From Thiotrichaceae bacterium (GTDB taxonomy: Bacteria > Pseudomonadota > Gammaproteobacteria > Thiotrichales > Thiotrichaceae), in assembly GCA_026992705.1 (NCBI GenBank), contig JALWYT010000007.1, forward strand, positions 1,312-30,673: a stretch of 29,362 nt of DNA. The letters run 5' to 3'. The notes under the pieces are model-generated. The model was not told where the DNA came from. It saw nothing but the letters and a program-made list of their open reading frames with translations, and did no database searches. The translations under genes were made by a program, and so were the position numbers. Below, in pieces: positions 1 through 7,808 of the stretch. How positions within the stretch are numbered: the stretch's first letter is position 1; the number at the start of each line of letters is the position of its first letter.

Positions 1-792
1 ACCACGATTAGAGAATGTTTGTAAAAAGATTGCACCAGCAACGAAAACAGTTGCAAAAGCAAGCCAAAAGCGTTGTGCTTGATACCAAAATCTTACAACA
101 ATTGCCGATGTTCCTTGGAAGATAAGTGATAATAAGGGGGCTGATGACAGCGTCAGTAACATGGATAAAAATAAAACAAGCACACCGACAAAATAACGTG
201 TTTTAAATTTAAAGAGCATCAGCATTAGCATAAATGGAAAAAATAGGGCGGCAATAGTGCCGTAAAGAATGGGGTGAGCGAATACATTGGTTGCTCTGAG
301 AATGCCTAGCCTTACATAATAATGTGTATAAAGCCGATAATCTAAGGAATCATGCCCTGTTAGCATTTTTGCCCATTCGTGCAAAATGCGGTGATGTGAA
401 AAGCTCTCGTAAACGCCAAAGCCAAACAGCAATACTAAAATAGCGACAAAGCTGATTTGCATGGTGTAAAAGCGTTTTGGTGTGGTAATCCACATTTTAG
501 CGAGGTAGAAAGCCCCTAGTGTTTCAATTGCATAAATACCCGTTGACTCAAGTGCTTTTTGAATATTATGATTATAAACAAAACTAATAAATACCAAGCC
601 AACTAATGCAAATAGCAGAATATCAATGAGATCCGCTTCTTCTAATAAGCGACGAAAATTGAGCAGGCTATAAATTAACGCGATGCCTAGCACAACGCGA
701 TAAGGCTCAATGCGTAAGCTTCCTGCCATAACGTGAAACTCGACAGGAATAAAAATTGAGAGAATAAATAAGATGATTAAAATGCTAGGCAT
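1..792 (-). CDS. Wzy / O-antigen-ligase-like polytopic membrane protein, C-terminus beyond window
   Basis: The minus strand is open from an ATG at 792 to the window edge (264 codons, no stop), so the protein is partial at its C-terminus. It starts MPSILIILFILSIFIP and holds several hydrophobic stretches separated by short basic loops. Seen directly are many membrane segments and a loop with HHRILHEWAKML before a TM segment containing NVFAHPILYG. That arrangement fits the O-antigen ligase/polymerase (Wzy/WaaL) superfamily, which joins or polymerises undecaprenyl-linked glycans on the periplasmic side. An in-frame TAG at 802-804 limits the start to this ATG; the Shine-Dalgarno match is poor. 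It is the last visible gene of the polysaccharide operon, separated from the flippase gene by a palindromic repeat. Polymerase versus ligase cannot be decided here, because these proteins diverge strongly and the rest is missing. Confidence 0.7.
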   Translation of the reverse strand, partial: MPSILIILFILSIFIPVEFHVMAGSLRIEPYRVVLGIALIYSLLNFRRLLEEADLIDILLFALVGLVFISFVYNHNIQKALESTGIYAIETLGAFYLAKMWITTPKRFYTMQISFVAILVLLFGFGVYESFSHHRILHEWAKMLTGHDSLDYRLYTHYYVRLGILRATNVFAHPILYGTIAALFFPFMLMLMLFKFKTRYFVGVLVLFLSMLLTLSSAPLLSLIFQGTSAIVVRFWYQAQRFWLAFATVFVAGAIFLQTFSNRG

Positions 793-822
793 GTGTTGTC
801 GCTACTATTTGTTCTGTAACCG

Positions 823-976
823 TAACTACTTAGCGAAATTAATGGTAAAGGTAGTCAATGATTGCTTATTCGGGACGCTGTGAATACATCCATGTAAGCT
901 CTAAGTCAGCATCCTTGCTGCCTAAGCCCGAAGAATCAACCACTGACTACTTTGCATAAATTACGCTAAGTAGTTA
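823..976. repeat. Structured palindromic repeat element (154 bp, three-way-junction fold)
   Basis: A perfect 13-bp inverted repeat (TAACTACTTAGCG at 823-835, its complement at 964-976) bounds the element. The arms continue imperfectly inward to CGGG (871-874) paired with CCCG (927-930). Inside are two further hairpins: TACATccATGTA (885-896), and CTAAGtCAGCA (901-911) with a complementary arm ending near 926. The whole could fold as an outer stem with two inner hairpins. It lies between two genes of one operon and contains no ORF. From memory, similar CATCCATG-type palindromes occur in other gammaproteobacteria, but this is unverified. Confidence 0.75.
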
Positions 977-977
977 G

Positions 978-1020
978 CTATAACCTAAATCAATAACTTA
1001 TTCACTGTGCCGTAGTGAAG
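978..1020 (-). repeat. Dispersed repeat segment, copy A (overlaps wzx 3' end)
   Basis: Read on the minus strand, 1020 to 988 matches 20010-20042 at 28 of 33 positions, beginning CTTCACTACGGCA. The following stretch (991 to 978, GATTTAGGTTATAG) matches 20151-20164 at 13 of 14. In this copy the two blocks are contiguous; in the copy after kdsA they are about 108 bp apart. The plus strand also shows TTCACT/AGTGAA as a short hairpin at 1001-1019. Confidence 0.6.
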
Positions 1021-2296
1021 ATACTGCTTCAGGAATAAGTAATTTTTGATAGAAAAAAGTTATCATAACAGAAAATGCAAGAAATCCATTAGCAATTAAA
1101 GTGGCTATCGCTGCTCCTTCCATGCCATAAATTTTTATCAGGATCACATTGCTGATGAAGTTAATGATTAACGAAAGCACAAGGATTATATTCAAATAAC
1201 GGACTTTTTCTCGAATAATAAACATAAAAGAGAAGGTCAAACTGGTTGCTCGTAAAAATTGAGCCAGCAATAAAATCATTAAACTCGACTGTGCTGCAAT
1301 ATACTCTTCCTTAAACACTGAAAGTATAGGGGCAGAAAACGCTGCCATCAGCACAGTAACAGACAAAAGGACAAAAATGACTAATAAAGTTGCCTGCCAG
1401 AAAAAAGCCTTGAGTTTTGCGGACTCTTGTTTGGCGATATTTAATAAGCGGGGGTAAATTGTTGAATCTAAAGCACCTAAAAAGAATAAACTGACGAATG
1501 ATACGGTTGCAGCGGTGTTAAATAAGGCGACTTGTGCGGTATTTAGGAAGTAACCAACCATCAAAGTATCCGCCCAAAGCATAAAAAAAGAAAAATAAGA
1601 CACAGGAGCTAAGGGGAAAGATTGCCTCGCCATTGTCATCAAGTTCGGCACATTATTAGGTAGTTGTGAAAGCCTTTTTTCAAAATAACCCCAAGTCAAT
1701 AATAATGAAGCAATACCTGCAATCACCAGTGATGCAATATAGAGCTGAATAAAGTGCTGCTCTTGCCTAAAATCATTCCAAAATAAAAAAACAATAAGCA
1801 GAAAGCAGGAAGCGGGTAGGGCGTTTTGTATTAGGACTGATAATATCGTTCTTTTTATCGCCTTTAGATAAAAGCTATTGATGGTTAACAGGCTAAAAAA
1901 AAACAGGCTAACCCCTGCCCAGCGTAAATTGCTCAATGAAATTTCGTGATGAAAAAATTGCTGTTGCAGATAAGGAGCCGTGACCAGCCATAATAAGGTC
2001 ATAATGACCGAACAAATAAACGTGAGGACATAGCTGTTTTTTAAAAATGCAGAACGATAGCTAATATCTTCTGCCTTGCTGCTGGCGACCTCCTTTATTA
2101 ATAATTGCTCCAGCCCAATACGGCTAAGTAAAGAAACGCCCGGAATAAAAGTCATTAATAAAAATAAAACCCCCGCTTCAGGTCGTGCCAGTGTGCGAGT
2201 CATTAAAATACGCAAAGAAAAATTAAGACCGACCCCAATAAAACGAGCAATAATTGAAAAGAGACTGTGCAGAAGGAGCTTATCGTTATTTTTCAT
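998..2296 (-). CDS. wzx: Wzx-like polysaccharide flippase (MATE/MOP superfamily)
   Basis: This 432-residue, highly hydrophobic protein has about 12 predicted membrane segments along its whole length, the usual size and shape of Wzx/RfbX lipid-linked oligosaccharide flippases. The N-terminus (SIIARFIGVGLNFSLRILMTRTL, given here only as the region around residues 14-36) resembles the first helix pair of that family, followed by a loop with GLEQLLIKEVA. It would move the undecaprenyl-linked repeat unit built by the upstream genes to the periplasmic face. It sits 43 bp after the Alg13-like gene; no strong Shine-Dalgarno is visible. The last residues (SSLRHSE) are encoded inside a segment that also recurs after kdsA, so the 3' end of the gene may derive from a dispersed repeat. 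The family call is confident; the substrate is unknown. Confidence 0.85.
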   Translation of the reverse strand: MKNNDKLLLHSLFSIIARFIGVGLNFSLRILMTRTLARPEAGVLFLLMTFIPGVSLLSRIGLEQLLIKEVASSKAEDISYRSAFLKNSYVLTFICSVIMTLLWLVTAPYLQQQFFHHEISLSNLRWAGVSLFFFSLLTINSFYLKAIKRTILSVLIQNALPASCFLLIVFLFWNDFRQEQHFIQLYIASLVIAGIASLLLTWGYFEKRLSQLPNNVPNLMTMARQSFPLAPVSYFSFFMLWADTLMVGYFLNTAQVALFNTAATVSFVSLFFLGALDSTIYPRLLNIAKQESAKLKAFFWQATLLVIFVLLSVTVLMAAFSAPILSVFKEEYIAAQSSLMILLLAQFLRATSLTFSFMFIIREKVRYLNIILVLSLIINFISNVILIKIYGMEGAAIATLIANGFLAFSVMITFFYQKLLIPEAVSSLRHSE

Positions 2297-2339
2297 AAGC
2301 TAAATTTAGAGGAAAAGAAAGGCAATTCATAATAAACCA

Positions 2340-2807
2340 CTACAAGCACGAAGCAATAAATTGAATTAAATCATTTTGGCGTTGATTATCGCTAGGTGTT
2401 GGTTTCTCCAAGGTTTTGTAGCGATTTAATAAGTCAATCAAGCGTTTATTATTCGGAGCCGCATAAACGCCAGTTAATTTATCCATCCATTTAAGCCCAT
2501 CGGCTTGATGATCATTACGATGTTCACCGAGTTTATATTGACGATTCATCACAATAATCGGTACTTGTTTTTCACGAGCGGTAATAATATTCCCCATGCC
2601 CGCATGAGCAACCACTAAATCAGCTTGTTCGACACGCCGATTATATTCATCTGCATCAATAAATGCTTTCCACTGCATATTTTTAGGAATGTATTTCCCT
2701 TCGGCGATTTGAGCAAAGGCAGATTCATTATTGTCACCCACCCACTCATCGACAATACGAATCATGCGATCAAATGGAAACTGTGTGCCAACTGCAACAA
2801 AAATCAC
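2340..2807 (-). CDS. Alg13/PssE-like glycosyltransferase catalytic (donor-binding) subunit
   Basis: This 155-residue protein begins MIFVAVGTQFPFDRMI, the typical opening of Alg13/PssE/EpsF proteins, the C-terminal half of a GT-B glycosyltransferase (GT28-like). The stretch around residues 60-75 (ADLVVAHAGMGNIITA) is the donor-nucleotide-binding motif of the family, equivalent to the AGxGT loop of MurG. A later stretch has NRQYKLGEHRNDHQ. Such proteins act at the membrane with a separate Alg14-like partner to transfer a sugar from a UDP-sugar to a lipid-linked acceptor. The partner is the gene immediately upstream; the start codon overlaps its stop by four bases (2804-2807), implying translational coupling. 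Which sugar is transferred (GlcNAc, GlcA or Gal in characterised pairs) is not visible. Confidence 0.85.
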   Translation of the reverse strand: MIFVAVGTQFPFDRMIRIVDEWVGDNNESAFAQIAEGKYIPKNMQWKAFIDADEYNRRVEQADLVVAHAGMGNIITAREKQVPIIVMNRQYKLGEHRNDHQADGLKWMDKLTGVYAAPNNKRLIDLLNRYKTLEKPTPSDNQRQNDLIQFIASCL

Positions 2808-3262
2808 AAAATCGCTCCTTTAAACTGAGCTTTATCATCCGCTAAATGTTGCCACTGCGTTAAAAAAATGGTGACATGATTTTTTACCATTCGCCCAGAG
2901 CGAGAAAGCTGCTTAACATTGGCAATACTATCCACCCAAATTCGATTAATCCGCAAAAATTTGGCAAGCAACATGGTAACAACCCCCGGAGCTGTACCCG
3001 TTGAGATGACCGTATCAGGGCGTTCTTTTAACAAAATATAAAGCACTTGTATTGCACAGGGGATTAGCATGAGCTTATTATCAGCACTTACATCGACGAT
3101 ATTGTAGAGTTTTTTATCTGCTTGCTTGGATTGAAACAAAGCCGCAGGAACCGCATAAACAATCTTACAATCTTGCTGTTTTAGCAAGCCATCACAGATT
3201 TTATTAAGTTGAATCCAATGTCCGCCAGGTGAGGAAATTGCAAGAATTTTCTTTTGCGGCAT
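2804..3262 (-). CDS. Alg14/PssD-like glycosyltransferase membrane-anchor subunit
   Basis: This 152-residue protein starts MPQKKILAISSPGGHWIQL; the SxGGH motif near residues 11-14 is the signature of the Alg14/PssD/EpsE family. A central hydrophobic stretch and the motif DTVISTGTAPGVV (around residues 83-95) also match the family. In characterised systems the Alg14-like subunit anchors the complex and binds the lipid acceptor, while the Alg13-like partner binds the UDP-sugar. The partner follows with a 4-bp overlap. The gene begins 10 bp after the methyltransferase stop. Being two separate polypeptides rather than one fused GT-B enzyme is normal for bacterial capsule/EPS loci. Confidence 0.85.
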   Translation of the reverse strand: MPQKKILAISSPGGHWIQLNKICDGLLKQQDCKIVYAVPAALFQSKQADKKLYNIVDVSADNKLMLIPCAIQVLYILLKERPDTVISTGTAPGVVTMLLAKFLRINRIWVDSIANVKQLSRSGRMVKNHVTIFLTQWQHLADDKAQFKGAIL

Positions 3263-3272
3263 GTCTTAGTCT

Positions 3273-4226
3273 CTATATTTTACGAAGATAAAAAGCGGCT
3301 TGGTCGCCTTGCTCATGAGCATTAAGCTCTTTCGCTCGTTTTTCAAAGTTTTTAATATCTTTTTTAGTGAAAATCGAGTGTTTTATGCCTTCAGCATAGG
3401 AGCGTTTATCCCTTAACGGAATATTCTGCTGATATTGCTCACTGCCCCAAAATTGCAAAGCATTAGAATCATAAATGACTTGCTGCAAAGCGAAACCGTT
3501 TTTTTCCGCCAGTTGCCGCATACTTTCGACAGAATGCAAAAATAAATGGCGTGGAGCATCTAGCTGAACCCAGTTCAAGCCATAGTGCATCCACGCATAC
3601 GATGACACGGTTGGAATACGAATCAAGCATTGCCCATTATCATCTAGCAACTGATGAACTTTTTGCAGAACTTCAGCTTGATCAAACACATGCTCAAATG
3701 AATGGTGGAACATAATTAAATCCCACTTGCCAGTAGCTTCCTGGATAGATTTTTTTTCAATGCTTAAACCGTTCTCATAGTGAATATCTGCTTCATTAAA
3801 GGGATCAATGCCAAGTAAATGTTGAAAGCCAATTTCTTTTAATGAAAACAGCAAATTACCTGCACCGCAGCCTACATCCATAATTTTTGAGGATTTTTTA
3901 AGCTTTAATGGTTTTAATGTGCTTAATTTAGGTTCAGGCGAAGCAAGGTGAATTAAACGCCCTAATAAGCCATGCTCACCCATTACCGCATAGCCATCGC
4001 GTAATTTCGTTAGCCATCGTTTAATGGGGTTAGCATGGCTATTTTTTTTGTAGGAATAATAATTATCAGGGTAATAATCTGCCAGATTATCAGGAAGATC
4101 AGCAATTTGCAGGCAGCCACAATTTGAGCATTCAAAATAGAGGTGCTCATCACCTAAGCCCAACATCATTTCTTTGGCTTTATATTGACGGTTATCGTGG
4201 CTATTTCCGCAAATTCTACATTGCAT
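3273..4226 (-). CDS. Class I SAM-dependent methyltransferase with N-terminal Cys-rich (zinc-type) region
   Basis: This is a 317-residue protein. The N-terminus carries CRIC (C3, C6) and CSNC (C33, C36), an arrangement like the zinc-binding N-terminal region of sugar C-methyltransferases and related enzymes. The SAM-binding glycine motif MDVGCGAG lies at about residues 116-123, with an acidic residue ending the next strand (GIDP). The later FHHSFEHVFDQ motif is typical of Methyltransf_11/23-type enzymes acting in glycan loci. It sits 5 bp after rfbB and 10 bp before the Alg14-like gene, so it probably modifies a sugar or the growing glycan. The substrate cannot be read from the sequence, and an O- versus C-methyl role is undecided. 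Confidence 0.8.
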   Translation of the reverse strand: MQCRICGNSHDNRQYKAKEMMLGLGDEHLYFECSNCGCLQIADLPDNLADYYPDNYYSYKKNSHANPIKRWLTKLRDGYAVMGEHGLLGRLIHLASPEPKLSTLKPLKLKKSSKIMDVGCGAGNLLFSLKEIGFQHLLGIDPFNEADIHYENGLSIEKKSIQEATGKWDLIMFHHSFEHVFDQAEVLQKVHQLLDDNGQCLIRIPTVSSYAWMHYGLNWVQLDAPRHLFLHSVESMRQLAEKNGFALQQVIYDSNALQFWGSEQYQQNIPLRDKRSYAEGIKHSIFTKKDIKNFEKRAKELNAHEQGDQAAFYLRKI

Positions 4227-4231
4227 AGTGG

Positions 4232-5281
4232 CTAATGTTCCCCGAATAAGACAGCATTAACTTGCCATTTGCCAAGCATATTTAAATACCACTCCAGCGT
4301 TTTTTGAATGCCTGTTTCATAAGTTTCTACAGGTTGATAGCCTAATTCAGTAACTATTTTTTTGGTATCAACGGCATAACGACGATCATGACCTGGGCGA
4401 TCATTAACATGGGTAATCAGCCTATCGTGTGGAGCCTTTTCAGGGAAGGCTTCATCCATAGCAGAACAAAGTAATCGCACTAAGCTAATATTTGTCTGCT
4501 CATTATGTCCACCTAGGTTATAAGTCTCACCTGCTGCCCCTTTATTCAAGATAAGCTCAATGCCACGATTGTGATCATCCACATATAGCCAATCACGAAT
4601 TTGTAAACCATCGCCATAAATCGGCACAGGTTTATCCGCTTTTAAATTAGAGATAGTCAGTGGAATTAATTTTTCAGGGTATTGCCAAGGCCCATAGTTA
4701 TTAGAGCAGTTACTAATACTGATATTCATACCGTAAGTGTGATGGTAGGAACGTACGATATGATCAGATGAGGCTTTACTCGCCGCATAAGGGGAGGTGG
4801 GGGCATACGGTGTATTTTCCGTAAATGCAGGGTCAGTATCAGACAAAGTGCCATAAACTTCATCGGTAGAAACATGGTGGAAGCGATGATTATCAGGCAA
4901 ATGCCCATCATCCATCCAGACTTTTTTAGCCGCTTTTAGCATGGAATGTGTGCCGTCAATATTGGTTCTAAAGAAGGCATCAGGGCCATAAATAGAGCGG
5001 TCAACGTGTGATTCTGCGGCAAAATGCACAATGGTATCAATTTCATGCTCAAGCAATAACGTCTCAACTAAAGCCTGATCTAAAATATCACCATGCACAA
5101 ATACAAAGTTGGGATTGTCGTTTAGCGGGTCAAGATTGGCTCTATTTCCTGCATAGGTTAACGCATCTAAGACCACAACTTTGGAGTCTGGATAGTTTTC
5201 CAGCCAGTAATAAACAAAGTTAGTGCCGATAAAACCAGCACCGCCTGTTACAAGTAGATTTTTAGCTTGGTAATTAGTCAT
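4232..5281 (-). CDS. rfbB: dTDP-glucose 4,6-dehydratase
   Basis: RfbB/RmlB converts dTDP-D-glucose to dTDP-4-keto-6-deoxy-D-glucose, the second step of dTDP-L-rhamnose synthesis, in the cytoplasm with bound NAD. The 349-residue protein shows the Rossmann motif TGGAGFIG near residue 12, HFAAESHVDRS, the catalytic STDEVYG (Thr-Asp-Glu) and the active-site YAASK. A further family motif is NNYGPWQYPEKLIP. Length is normal for RmlB. It lies in the order A-C-D-B with its three pathway partners, 20 bp after rfbD. All key residues are present, so it should be active. Confidence 0.96.
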   Translation of the reverse strand: MTNYQAKNLLVTGGAGFIGTNFVYYWLENYPDSKVVVLDALTYAGNRANLDPLNDNPNFVFVHGDILDQALVETLLLEHEIDTIVHFAAESHVDRSIYGPDAFFRTNIDGTHSMLKAAKKVWMDDGHLPDNHRFHHVSTDEVYGTLSDTDPAFTENTPYAPTSPYAASKASSDHIVRSYHHTYGMNISISNCSNNYGPWQYPEKLIPLTISNLKADKPVPIYGDGLQIRDWLYVDDHNRGIELILNKGAAGETYNLGGHNEQTNISLVRLLCSAMDEAFPEKAPHDRLITHVNDRPGHDRRYAVDTKKIVTELGYQPVETYETGIQKTLEWYLNMLGKWQVNAVLFGEH

Positions 5282-5301
5282 ATATTTTGTTTGCTTATTT
5301 A

Positions 5302-6183
5302 TTAATTTTTTTCAACCATCAATTCATCCAACATCTTGTCCAAACTTTTTTGCCAATGCGGTAATGTTTCGCCGATTGCTTGTTCGGTTTTGCGTTTATC
5401 CATTACGCTATAAGCAGGACGTTGGGCAGGTGTTGGGTAATCTTGTGTACGAATGGCTTTAATGGGTATCTGTGTATTTAATAATCCTTTTTGTAAAGCT
5501 TGCTGTTGAACGGCTACTGCAAAGTCATACCAGCTTGCAACGCCATTGTCAGAACAGTGGAAAAAACCGCTCTGCTGCTTTGCTTCTAGCTTCCAAATCA
5601 CCTGAGCTAGCGTATTTGCCCATGTAGGTGTGCCAATCTGATCCACAACAATACCGAGAGAATCACGTTCTTGCATCAGTTTTAACATAGATTTTACAAA
5701 ATTATTACCATGAGCCGAATAAAGCCAAGCGGTTCGGATAATCAGGCTATTATTTGGGGCAAATGATACAACAGCCTTTTCCCCTGCGTGTTTGCTTTTA
5801 CCATAAACACTGCTGGACTCACCCGTATAATCTTCCTCTAAATAAGGGGAGCTTTGTTTGCCATCAAAAACAAAATCGGTTGAGATTTGAATAATTTGTG
5901 CCTGATGCTCGCTTGCAGTAATGGCTAGGTTTTTAGCCCCTTGCTCATTGATTTTCCACGCCAGTTTGTCTTCACTTTCAGCCTTATCTACCGCAGTATA
6001 AGCGGCAGCATTGATAATCACGTCAGGCTGATACTCTGCGACAAATTGCTCAACTTGCTCTGATTGACAAATATCTAAGCGGTCAACATCGGTGCAAATA
6101 AGTTGATAATTTGTCGGTACTGAGCGTTGTAATTCATAGCCTAATTGCCCTGATGCTCCTGTGATAAGAATCTTTTTTCCCAT
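5302..6183 (-). CDS. rfbD: dTDP-4-dehydrorhamnose reductase
   Basis: RfbD/RmlD catalyses the final NAD(P)H-dependent reduction of dTDP-4-keto-L-rhamnose to dTDP-L-rhamnose. The 293-residue protein opens MGKKILITGASGQLG with the cofactor-binding glycine motif, and has INAAAYTAVDKAE, STDFVFDG and the catalytic YGKSK (Tyr-xxx-Lys). Near the C-terminus RPAYSVMD matches the substrate-binding RPxxSxLD signature. A Shine-Dalgarno-like AGGTGATG stands just before the ATG, 11 bp after the rfbC stop. Length and motifs are normal for the family. Confidence 0.96.
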   Translation of the reverse strand: MGKKILITGASGQLGYELQRSVPTNYQLICTDVDRLDICQSEQVEQFVAEYQPDVIINAAAYTAVDKAESEDKLAWKINEQGAKNLAITASEHQAQIIQISTDFVFDGKQSSPYLEEDYTGESSSVYGKSKHAGEKAVVSFAPNNSLIIRTAWLYSAHGNNFVKSMLKLMQERDSLGIVVDQIGTPTWANTLAQVIWKLEAKQQSGFFHCSDNGVASWYDFAVAVQQQALQKGLLNTQIPIKAIRTQDYPTPAQRPAYSVMDKRKTEQAIGETLPHWQKSLDKMLDELMVEKN

Positions 6184-6194
6184 ATCATCACCTG

Positions 6195-6743
6195 TTAATC
6201 AAACACAATTGCATTACTGAGCGGTAAACCATTTTTATCTTTTTCAGATAAAAGAGGTGGAGCATTGTTGACTAATCCCCAATCAATACCGATGGTCTTA
6301 TCATTCCAGATAATCGTTTGCTCGGAGCCAGGATCATAAATATCCGTACATTTATATAAGAAATCTGCAAAATCACTCAGTACATAAAAACCATGAGCAA
6401 ATTGTGGTGGAACCCACAGCATACGGTGATTTTCTTCACTCAGTTCAACGCCTACATATTGCCCAAAAGTCGGTGAAGATTTGCGAATATCAACAGCGAC
6501 ATCATAGACACGCCCCGTAGTGACTCGCACTAATTTCCCTTGCGTATGATTTAGTTGATAGTGTAAACCACGCAAAATGCCTTGGCTGGAACGGCTGTGA
6601 TTATCTTGCACAAAATCAACATCAAGTCCTAATTCAGCGAATTTAGCTTGATTCCAGCTTTCTAAAAAGAAGCCTCGCTCATCACCAAAAACCGTAGGCT
6701 CGATAATTTTTACGTCAGGAATGGAAGTGTTTATTATTTTCAT
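6195..6743 (-). CDS. rfbC: dTDP-4-dehydrorhamnose 3,5-epimerase
   Basis: RfbC/RmlC epimerises dTDP-4-keto-6-deoxyglucose at C3 and C5 to the L-rhamnose configuration. The 182-residue cupin-fold protein has the start region IPDVKIIEPTVFGDERGFF, the active-site stretch GILRGLHYQ with its catalytic His, VYDVAVDIRKSSPTFG and WVPPQFAHGFYVLS, all hallmarks of the family. Its ATG overlaps the rfbA stop by one base (TAATG at 6741-6745), so the two are translationally coupled. Length is normal. Confidence 0.96.
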   Translation of the reverse strand: MKIINTSIPDVKIIEPTVFGDERGFFLESWNQAKFAELGLDVDFVQDNHSRSSQGILRGLHYQLNHTQGKLVRVTTGRVYDVAVDIRKSSPTFGQYVGVELSEENHRMLWVPPQFAHGFYVLSDFADFLYKCTDIYDPGSEQTIIWNDKTIGIDWGLVNNAPPLLSEKDKNGLPLSNAIVFD

Positions 6744-7609
6744 TATTTCACAATATCGTTGAGGTATTGACCATAACCACTTTTTTTAAGTGGATCAGCA
6801 AGTGCTAATAATTGTTCAGTTGTAATATATCCCATACGCCATGCAATTTCTTCAGGGCAAGCAATTTTAAGCCCCTGACGCTCCTCAATAATACGAATAT
6901 AATTAGCCGCATCTAATAAGGAGGCATGCGTACCCGTATCAAGCCACGCTGTACCACGTTTAAGCATCTCAACTCTGAGGCGACCTTGCTCAAGATAGGT
7001 TTGGTTGACATCGGTGATTTCTAATTCACCTCGATGCGATGGCTGTACTGCCTTAGCAATTTCCACGACATCATTGTCATAAAAATAAAGCCCTGTAACG
7101 GCATAATTAGACTTTGGCTTTTCAGGTTTTTCCTCAATACTCAAGGCTTTACCTTGATCATCAAAATCAACCACACCATAGCGTTCAGGGTCTTTAACAT
7201 AATAACCAAAGACGGTTGCACCCTCGGTTTCTTTAGCAACCGTTTGCAAACGACTTGGCAAACCTTCGCCATAGTAGATATTGTCACCAAGGATTAGCGT
7301 AACTTCATCATCAGCAATAAACGATTCACCAATAATAAATGCCTCGGCTAAACCATTTGGCTCAGGCTGAATAGCATATTGTAGATTTAATCCCCAATTT
7401 GAACCATCTCCCAATAAATTCTGAAAAGCCGCCTGATCCTGTGGTGTGGTGATAATCAAAATATCCTGAATACCAGACAGCATTAATACCGATAAGGGAT
7501 AATAAATCATCGGCTTGTCATAAACAGGCATAAGCTGCTTACTGACAACCTGAGTCAAGGGGTGTAAGCGAGTGCCACTTCCTCCCGCTAAGATGATACC
7601 TTTTCGCAT
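6743..7609 (-). CDS. rfbA: Glucose-1-phosphate thymidylyltransferase
   Basis: RfbA/RmlA makes dTDP-glucose from dTTP and glucose-1-phosphate and commits sugar to dTDP-rhamnose. The 288-residue protein begins MRKGIILAGGSGTRLHPLT with the nucleotidyltransferase signature GGxGTRLxPLT and the downstream KQLMPVYDKPMIYYPLS. It also has LILGDNIYYG (metal-binding Asp) and the acidic patch EEKPEKPKSNYAVTGLYFYD. It is the first gene of the minus-strand polysaccharide operon, so the operon promoter should lie in 7610-7808. The Shine-Dalgarno is weak (TAGG about 10 bases before the ATG). Confidence 0.96.
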   Translation of the reverse strand: MRKGIILAGGSGTRLHPLTQVVSKQLMPVYDKPMIYYPLSVLMLSGIQDILIITTPQDQAAFQNLLGDGSNWGLNLQYAIQPEPNGLAEAFIIGESFIADDEVTLILGDNIYYGEGLPSRLQTVAKETEGATVFGYYVKDPERYGVVDFDDQGKALSIEEKPEKPKSNYAVTGLYFYDNDVVEIAKAVQPSHRGELEITDVNQTYLEQGRLRVEMLKRGTAWLDTGTHASLLDAANYIRIIEERQGLKIACPEEIAWRMGYITTEQLLALADPLKKSGYGQYLNDIVK

Positions 7610-7808
7610 AAAACTAAAAACCTATTATTAAAATTTTAGTGGCTAGGGATTTTACAAGAAATACTTTTTCCCCAGTAAGAAATTATCAATAATCGGTATA
7701 GTTTTTATTTTTTATGGTAGAAAAATGAATCCTTATGCAATATTGCCCATAAACCTCACATGGCGTAGCATTAGCCCCCCTACAAATAAAAACAAACGTC
7801 GGTGATTT
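7610..7808. other. Divergent promoter region between rfbA and leuC
   Basis: This 199-bp AT-rich gap must hold promoters for the leftward polysaccharide operon and for leuCD. On the plus strand TTGCCC (7745-7750) followed after 17 bases by TAGCAT is a weak sigma-70 candidate for leuC; TTATCA near 7684 with TATTTT 17 bases on is another. A short hairpin ACTAAAA/TTTTAGT (7613-7619, 7634-7640) lies in the rfbA leader. No JUMPstart/ops element (GGCGGTAGC) was found on the rfb side. Confidence 0.4.

Noticed and set aside
7725..7805. 26-codon ORF (MNPYAILPINLTWRSI...) ending three bases before leuC, as a possible leucine leader peptide
   Set aside because: It has only two Leu codons, no good ribosome binding site and no following attenuator hairpin; in frame with leuC by chance.
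7610..7808. JUMPstart/ops element for the polysaccharide operon
   Set aside because: No GGCGGTAGC or close match on the minus strand before rfbA.
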